Below the pieces are notes generated by a model. The model worked only from the letters and a program-made list of their open reading frames with translations, was not told the origin of the DNA and searched no databases. From JBBTQX01 sp964366055 (GTDB lineage: Bacteria; Patescibacteriota; Minisyncoccia; UBA6257; GWB1-50-10): a DNA stretch of 8,753 bases. Position numbers and translations under genes: made by a program. Shown piece by piece: positions 6,785-8,753 of this stretch; within the stretch, counting starts at the first letter, position 1; each line of letters starts with the position of its first letter. The stretch covers positions 1 to 8,753 of the forward strand of contig CAYISE010000023.1 of NCBI GenBank assembly GCA_964366055.1, written 5' to 3'.

Positions 6785-8257
6785 TTATCCGGCTTTCAAA
6801 ACCGACCCGACTAATTTTCTCTCGCTCGCCCCGTTCCGCATCGCGGCGGAGCCGTTTATCATAACCGTTTTGGGTTTCCAATTTTCCCAAAACACAATGT
6901 CCGCCGCATAGCCGTCTTTTATCAAGCCGCGCCTTTCCATGCTGTATTTGGCGGCCGGCAGGCCGGTCATTTTCGCGATGGCTTTTTCCAGGGACAGTTT
7001 TCCGCTCCGTTCGGCCCAGGCGAAAAAGTTCTCCGCGCTCGCGCGCTCGTCCGTAAAGTGATGGTAATTCGCCGTAACAATGGATCGTTGGCTCGCCAAA
7101 AACTTGTCTAAAATTTTTCTATCCGTCCATCCGTAGAATATTTTGGCTCTAAGGCCGGTCAAAACCATAAGTCCGAAAAGAGCCCGCGCTTTCGTGAGAC
7201 CCTCATTTTTGGCGAAGTCCCTTAAGGACATCCCTTCCAAAAATTTTAAATTCGGCGGAACCTCGGCAATCGCGATATCTTCAATTTTTATTTTCTGGAG
7301 ATGTTTTAAAATCCTCTCTTTGTTGTCTTTATATTTTAAAATTTCCAGCATCCCCTTCAATTCGCTCACTTTAGCCCAGTCGGGCAATAAGGAGTAAATC
7401 GGCGCCATCGCCACGGGATGCGGAAAAACGTCAAAGTTTACGTTACTCTGGGCCGTTTCTTTTTCAATCAAGGCGAGGGCTGTTTCATAAAAATCCGCGA
7501 ATTCGCCAAGCGGCTGAAAATGACTGACTTCCACGCTCGCGCCGGCGGTTTCGGCAATATCCAAAATTTCTCTCAATGCCTCCAGCACTCTCGCGTCCTC
7601 GTAACGGAGATGAGTCGCGTAAACGCGCTTACGACTTTTCACCTCCCGGACTAATTCCAGAATTTCCCGCGCCGGCACGGCTTTGGAATGAGGAAAAATC
7701 AAACCCGTGGAAAATCCGAAAGCGCCCTCCCGCAGAGATTGGCCGAGAAGCCGTTTCGCGCTCTCTATTTCCCGAAGCGTCAGGTCTCTGTCACTCCCGC
7801 CGGTAAAGAAATGACGGATTGAAGAATAACCGACCAGCGTCCCGAAATTTACGCCTACCCCGCGCTTCTTTAAAACCGCGAGCAATTCCTCCATGGATTG
7901 AGAAGACAGATTGAATCGCGGAGCAATTCCCCATTCTCCGATTAAATTCAGCGAGCCATTCAGAACCGGCGCGAGCGAAATGCCGCTTCCCCCTCCCATT
8001 ACGGTGGTCACGCCCCGCTTTATCAGATTTTCCTGATGGAAATCCGCCAAAATGCCAGCCGCGCCTTCGGCTTCAAAATTAACATCAATCAATCCGGGCG
8101 TAACAACCATGCCGGTGGCATCAATGACCGAATCCGCGCTTTTCTTCGGAAAACTCCCCAAGCGGACGATTTTTTTGTCTTGAATCAAAATGTCGGTCTT
8201 AATCGGGGCGTTGCCGGCGCCGTCGTAAATCAAACCGTTTTTGATGAGAGTGGTCAT
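6785..8257 (-). CDS. D-aminoacylase-like amidohydrolase with substituted metal ligands, in the murD slot
   Basis: A 490-residue protein with amidohydrolase-superfamily architecture, closest by motif to N-acyl-D-amino-acid deacylases. The N-terminal beta-sandwich strand pattern (LIKNGLIYDGAG, then TPGLIDV at 53-59) and the C-terminal return to it (GYAADIVFWE, about 449-458) are intact. So are EGAFGFSTGLIF (177-188), YATHLRYE (213-220) and VEVSHF (242-247). The metal site is not intact. The HxH after GLIDV is Asn60-Phe61-Glu62, the Cys of the usual GNCG is Ser91 (GGGSG), and the SD of the late GSDG motif aligns with Thr395-Ala396. Only His215 and His246 remain of the canonical ligands. His280 and His399-400 are unusual and might form another site. 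No signal peptide is seen, so it is probably cytoplasmic. It overlaps mraY by 4 bases and ends 4 bases before ftsW, the place murD normally holds. Fold class is fairly sure; activity and substrate are unknown. Confidence 0.85.
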   Translation of the reverse strand: MTTLIKNGLIYDGAGNAPIKTDILIQDKKIVRLGSFPKKSADSVIDATGMVVTPGLIDVNFEAEGAAGILADFHQENLIKRGVTTVMGGGSGISLAPVLNGSLNLIGEWGIAPRFNLSSQSMEELLAVLKKRGVGVNFGTLVGYSSIRHFFTGGSDRDLTLREIESAKRLLGQSLREGAFGFSTGLIFPHSKAVPAREILELVREVKSRKRVYATHLRYEDARVLEALREILDIAETAGASVEVSHFQPLGEFADFYETALALIEKETAQSNVNFDVFPHPVAMAPIYSLLPDWAKVSELKGMLEILKYKDNKERILKHLQKIKIEDIAIAEVPPNLKFLEGMSLRDFAKNEGLTKARALFGLMVLTGLRAKIFYGWTDRKILDKFLASQRSIVTANYHHFTDERASAENFFAWAERSGKLSLEKAIAKMTGLPAAKYSMERRGLIKDGYAADIVFWENWKPKTVMINGSAAMRNGASERKLVGSVLKAG

Positions 8258-8753
8258 GCGAAGCGAGCGAGGAAGAATAAAACTAAACCCAAAATCGTCA
8301 TCATGGCGCTGACAATCCAGAATCGCATCGTAATCTGGCTCTCGGGCCAGCCCAGCGCCTCAAAATGATGATGGATTGGAGTGGAATGGAAAATTTTTTT
8401 CCGCCGGATTTTTTTGCTGATTGTTTGAATGATAACCGAAGCGGATTCAATCACCAGAATAAATCCGAAAAATGGCAAAAGAACCGGCGTGTTGGTGAGC
8501 ATCGCCATCACGCCTAAAGTGATGCCGAGCGACATAGAACCGGTGTCGCCCATGAAAAATTTCGCCGGATAAATATTAAACCACAAGAAAGCCAGCAGCG
8601 CTCCTAAAATTGAACCGGTCATCACGGCTAAATCATAGCGGTGCAAAACGAAGGCCACCACGGCGATGGCGGCGAAGGCGAAAAACATCACGCCGCCCAG
8701 AAGTCCGTCCAATCCGTCGGTTTCGTTCGCCGAAAAGGCAGTGGCCACGATGA
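8254..8753 (-). CDS. mraY: Phospho-MurNAc-pentapeptide transferase MraY, C-terminal part (5' end beyond window)
   Basis: MraY is a polytopic inner-membrane enzyme that transfers phospho-MurNAc-pentapeptide from UDP to undecaprenyl phosphate, making lipid I. About 166 codons are visible; the family is usually about 360 residues, so roughly the N-terminal half lies beyond the right edge. The reading frame is open to the edge, and the GTG at 8748 is an internal Val codon. Numbering from that GTG, the family signature NETDGLDGL is at residues 8-16, the cytoplasmic active-site motif FMGDTGS at 65-71 (Asp68 corresponds to E. coli Asp267), and the triple-His motif PIHHHFE at 124-130. Hydrophobic segments between and after these motifs fit the last transmembrane helices. 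The TGA stop overlaps the ATG of the next gene (ATGA), implying translational coupling. All visible active-site motifs are intact. The identification is secure. Confidence 0.96.
   Translation of the reverse strand, partial: IVATAFSANETDGLDGLLGGVMFFAFAAIAVVAFVLHRYDLAVMTGSILGALLAFLWFNIYPAKFFMGDTGSMSLGITLGVMAMLTNTPVLLPFFGFILVIESASVIIQTISKKIRRKKIFHSTPIHHHFEALGWPESQITMRFWIVSAMMTILGLVLFFLARFA

Noticed and set aside
6785..8257. Decayed murD hidden in the mraY-ftsW interval
   Set aside because: The amidohydrolase fills the interval completely, and no Mur ligase P-loop or His-Asn motif is seen there.
8258..8272. GCGAAGCGAGCGAGG string resembling a short GC repeat
   Set aside because: It encodes the last residues of MraY; it occurs once in the window and I see no partner copy or hairpin that would make it a terminator.
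8036..8368. Plus-strand 110-codon open frame across the mraY-amidohydrolase junction
   Set aside because: Antisense to two well-supported genes and spanning their junction, with no motif of its own.
8746..8748. GTG as the start of a short MraY
   Set aside because: The frame is open to the window edge and the codon lies just before a mid-protein signature; this is an internal Val of a gene cut by the window.
1..8753. CRISPR array, insertion sequence, tRNA or phage-like defence genes
   Set aside because: No spaced direct repeats, transposase motifs, cloverleaf sequences or defence domains were recognisable; nearly all bases are accounted for by the eight genes.

Overview
This window is a compact cell-wall synthesis and division cluster. 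Every gene I can support lies on the minus strand, so the biological 5' end is at the right edge. In transcription order: mraY (C-terminal half only, cut by the window edge), a D-aminoacylase-like amidohydrolase, ftsW, murG, gltX, a secreted coiled-coil M23 peptidase, a small membrane protein of unknown function, and murC. Gaps between genes are -4 to 37 bases. There are no RNA genes, mobile elements, CRISPR arrays or convincing terminators, and no gene-free stretch over 300 bases.

The protein sequences and gene order suggest a Candidate Phyla Radiation (Patescibacteria) bacterium, probably Parcubacteria-like. The reasons are the tight packing, mur gene sequences divergent from model bacteria, starts without Shine-Dalgarno sequences, and heptameric AT-rich repeats inside a coding gene. 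This placement rests on pattern recognition, not a phylogeny.

The genes work together on peptidoglycan. MurC adds L-Ala to UDP-MurNAc. MraY makes lipid I, MurG makes lipid II, and FtsW polymerises lipid II at the septum. The M23 protein probably trims or remodels the wall outside the membrane. gltX (glutamyl-tRNA synthetase) is a housekeeping insert between murG and the distal genes.

The strongest oddity is the gene between mraY and ftsW. In the textbook order mraY-murD-ftsW-murG-murC this slot holds murD. Here it holds a full-length amidohydrolase with the D-aminoacylase fold signature whose usual metal ligands are largely replaced: the HxH motif is N-F-E, the metal-bridging Cys is Ser, and the catalytic Asp is Ala. 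It overlaps mraY by an ATGA junction, so it looks like an integrated, translated member of the operon and a possible repurposed or metal-independent wall protein. Secondary observations are a Ser in the HIGH motif of GltX, two in-frame 7-bp repeat tracts inside murC, and TATAAT boxes right in front of gltX and murC that suggest leaderless or near-leaderless transcripts.
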